A stretch of 39,014 nucleotides of DNA from assembly GCF_913055755.1 (NCBI RefSeq), contig NZ_CAJXKH010000022.1, forward strand, positions 1 through 39,014, written 5' to 3'. Below, in pieces: positions 37,414 to 39,014 of the stretch; the first letter of the stretch is position 1, and every line of letters starts with the position of its first letter. Position numbers and translations under genes: made by a program. The notes below the pieces were generated by a model. The model searched no databases. It was not told where the DNA came from and worked only from the letters and a program-made list of their open reading frames with translations. Origin of the DNA: an uncultured Microbulbifer sp. (GTDB lineage Bacteria; Pseudomonadota; Gammaproteobacteria; Pseudomonadales; Cellvibrionaceae).

Positions 37414-37872
37414 ATGAAAACATTCAAACAGGCCCACGAAGTCCTTAAAGACGCCCAGAAATTCCACCTGGATATGGCGGGGATTTACCGCCAATTGCTG
37501 GAAAATGCAGAGGACAACCGCACCAAATTGTTGCTGGAGCACCTTTACGAACACGAATTGCGCATGGCCAACAACCTGAAGAACTACGGCGCGGTGGCCA
37601 AACACAAGGTCATGCAGACCTGGCTGCAGTACACCTCGGAGGAATCGGCAACAGACCTGGTGAAAAACCAGTACCTGAGCGACAAACCCAGTATCGATGA
37701 AATCAACAAGCTGGGGCAGGAAGTCGACCGCTATTTCTCCGATCTGTATCAGACGGTATACGGCTCCATAGAATCGGAAGAGGTCCGCGAGGTTTTCGAC
37801 AACCTCAAGCAGATTCAGGACAAGGAGCGCATTACGTTGTCCAAGGCCACCAACTCACTCTGGGACATGTAG
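37414..37872 (+). CDS. All-helical, possibly ferritin-like protein
   Basis: 152 residues, predicted to be nearly all alpha-helix and cytoplasmic. The first two helices (QAHEVLKDAQKFHLDMAGIY and RTKLLLEHLYEHELRMANN) place Glu and His residues in a way that recalls ferritin-like bundles such as rubrerythrin or YciE/YciF. The full diiron ligand set is not certain. The start is ATG 37414, preceded by a GTG at 37411 that could serve instead. The local TATAAT promoter suggests separate control from nuo, although read-through is possible. The exact function is unknown. Confidence 0.85.
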   Translation: MKTFKQAHEVLKDAQKFHLDMAGIYRQLLENAEDNRTKLLLEHLYEHELRMANNLKNYGAVAKHKVMQTWLQYTSEESATDLVKNQYLSDKPSIDEINKLGQEVDRYFSDLYQTVYGSIESEEVREVFDNLKQIQDKERITLSKATNSLWDM

Positions 37873-37901
37873 CCCCTTCTCCGTATATTTTCTGACCACC
37901 C

Positions 37902-37947
37902 CTGCTGCACTCTCGCCGGGAGGGGCAATCCCATTTGCAGCAGTTTT
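37902..37947 (+). terminator. Candidate terminator after the helical protein gene
   Basis: CTGCTGC (37902-37908) pairs with GCAGCAG (37937-37943), followed by TTTT. The 28-base loop can form an inner GGGA/TCCC stem. It would end transcription from nuo or from the helical protein gene. Confidence 0.5.
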
Positions 37948-38068
37948 CCGCCCCCAACACACAGCCCCAGCGTCTCGACACAACGTGACTCGCCACTCAA
38001 TCCGGACAGAAAATCTCCGTGTCTGGCGCCCTATTCCGCCCTTGTTACCGTCTGGTGAAGCTTTACGG

Positions 38069-38097
38069 TTGCCCCGAGCGCGCACCATTGCTATTTT
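38069..38097 (+). promoter_or_regulatory. Candidate promoter of the CBM5/12 gene
   Basis: TTGCCC (38069-38074) and TATTTT (38092-38097) are 17 bases apart, each 4/6 to consensus. The operator palindrome begins at the end of the -10, so a bound repressor would cover the transcription start. TTGACA at 38096-38101 also resembles a -35, but no -10 follows it at the right distance. Confidence 0.4.
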
Positions 38098-38110
38098 GAC
38101 AGCGATGTCA
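38097..38110. promoter_or_regulatory. NagR/LacI-type operator before the chitin-binding protein gene
   Basis: TGACAGCGATGTCA, flanked by T-runs, shares the TGACA-GCG-.TGTC core with the site at the chitobiase promoter (11811-11826). It deviates at one central base (A where the pattern has a pyrimidine). The location, 68 bases before the ATG, fits an operator. Confidence 0.6.
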
Positions 38111-38177
38111 TTTTGGCGGCGCCGAGGTGCTTGCGTCGTATTCCAATAAAAATAATCTCCCGCAAGGTGAACAAATC

Positions 38178-39014
38178 ATGCTCAACAACAGGCTAAAGCT
38201 CGGCGTTATCGCCGCGGCAATGCTATCTGCCGGACACAGCCATGCCGCTGTGGACTGTACCAATCTCCCCGAATGGAATGCCGCATCCTCGTATTCCGGT
38301 GGTGCCCTGGTGCAATACAACGACAATGCCTACGAGGCGAACTGGTGGTCAAATAACCGCAATCCGGAGCAGTACTCCGGCCAGTACCAGGAGTGGTCCC
38401 TGCTGGGTAACTGCGGCAGCGTCACCGATCCCGACCCGGTACCGCCCACGGGTTCAATTACCGCGCCGCTGGCGGGCACGACCACAAACGAAAATGACAG
38501 CGTTATCATTCAGGTCACTGCCGGCGATACCGACGGCCAGGTGGTATCTGTCGCCTTCTACGTCGATGGCGCCCTGATCGCTACCGATACCGCCGCGCCC
38601 TGGGAGGCCAGCTGGACCGCGGTTGCGGGAACCCCGATCCTGACCGCGGTGATCAGCGACAACGACGCACTCGAGATCACCACCGCCGCGGTTTCCATTA
38701 CCGTGGAAGAGCCGGCGGTTATTGACCCGGTCGCCCCCAGCGTCAGCCTGAACACACCGACAGACGGCTCCAGCCATACCACCGGCGACAACCTGAGCAT
38801 TTCCGCCAGCGCCAGCGATAGCGACGGCGCCGTCAGCAAAGTGGAGTTCTTTGTCGACGGCACCCTGGTCGCCACCGACACCAGCGCGCCCTACACCACC
38901 AGCTGGACCGCGACGCTCGGCGACCACGAGATCTCCGCCGTGGCCACCGACAGTGACAACCTGACCGCCAGTGCCAAAAGCAGCATCTCCGTCAGCGACG
39001 ACAGCGACCCGGTT
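38178..39014 (+). CDS. Secreted CBM5/12 and Ig-like repeat protein (partial)
   Basis: The first 279 codons; the reading frame is open at the right edge. The signal peptide (LGVIAAAMLSAGHSHA, cleavage before AVDC) is followed by a CBM5/12 chitin-binding domain at about residues 26-78, with WNAASSYSGGALVQYNDNAY and WWSNNRNPEQ. A Pro-rich linker (DPDPVPPTG) leads to two bacterial Ig-like repeats at about residues 90-175 and 183-275. The repeats share the pattern SVAFYVDGALIATDTAAPW and KVEFFVDGTLVATDTSAPY. Such architecture usually precedes a chitinase (GH18/GH19) or another chitin-active catalytic domain, which would lie beyond the window. The start has AAGGTGA eight bases upstream. Confidence 0.9.
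   Translation, partial: MLNNRLKLGVIAAAMLSAGHSHAAVDCTNLPEWNAASSYSGGALVQYNDNAYEANWWSNNRNPEQYSGQYQEWSLLGNCGSVTDPDPVPPTGSITAPLAGTTTNENDSVIIQVTAGDTDGQVVSVAFYVDGALIATDTAAPWEASWTAVAGTPILTAVISDNDALEITTAAVSITVEEPAVIDPVAPSVSLNTPTDGSSHTTGDNLSISASASDSDGAVSKVEFFVDGTLVATDTSAPYTTSWTATLGDHEISAVATDSDNLTASAKSSISVSDDSDPV

Larger units (their letters stand above)
37873..38177. other. Intergenic region before the CBM5/12 gene
   Basis: These 305 bases hold a terminator-like hairpin (37902-37947), a weak imperfect hairpin near 37998-38026, the candidate promoter and operator at 38069-38110, and the ribosome binding site AAGGTGA (38164-38170). No gene was seen on either strand. Confidence 0.6.

Overview
This is a GC-rich window (roughly 60% GC by eye) from a gammaproteobacterial chromosome. 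The gene orders lptF-lptG / pepA-holC-hypothetical-valS and a fused NuoCD inside a complete nuoA-N set are gammaproteobacterial. A lipoprotein chitobiase and a secreted chitin-binding protein suggest a marine polysaccharide degrader of the Cellvibrionales/Microbulbifer type. That placement is inference, since no rRNA is present.

Layout. (1) 1-5453 holds housekeeping and small accessory genes: a NIF3-like protein (cut by the window edge), the chaperone-thioredoxin CnoX/YbbN, an MTA/SAH-nucleosidase-like protein, a YjbR protein and a DUF885 lipoprotein. A LysR regulator is divergent from an NAD(P)H-FMN reductase across a perfect 16-bp palindrome. (2) 5458-8782 is a tightly packed minus-strand operon: GMC oxidoreductase, rlmA, tadA and a small potassium-channel protein. 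(3) 9019-13216 holds the GH20 chitobiase, with a LacI/NagR-type operator laid over its -35 box, an unknown exported protein and an RDD membrane protein. (4) 13310-21787 holds the LPS-export permeases lptF/lptG, divergent from pepA, followed by holC, a disordered conserved-position protein and valS. (5) 22149-37334 is the full 13-gene complex I operon (nuoA, B, CD, E-N), followed by a small helical protein with its own promoter. (6) 38178 to the end is the start of a secreted CBM5/12 plus Ig-like protein, preceded by a second NagR-like operator.

How the genes work together. Complex I oxidises NADH and pumps protons. The chitobiase and the CBM protein look like members of one GlcNAc/chitin regulon, because both carry a TGACA-type palindrome at the promoter. 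valS, tadA and rlmA serve translation, holC serves replication, and lptF/lptG supply the outer membrane.

The most unusual non-coding signal is a pair of composite stem-loop elements, at 17333-17428 and 21839-21951. They lie in opposite orientation and bracket holC-hypothetical-valS. They share a layout (outer arms, an inner hairpin with a GGGA loop, a 26-27 nt spacer containing CAGGG(G)ATG..TTCAC), yet their arm sequences differ while keeping pairing. This looks like a structured repeat family. A second oddity is a 30-codon ORF that exactly bridges nuoF and nuoG, where nuoG has no visible ribosome binding site. No tRNA, rRNA, CRISPR array, transposase or phage gene was seen.
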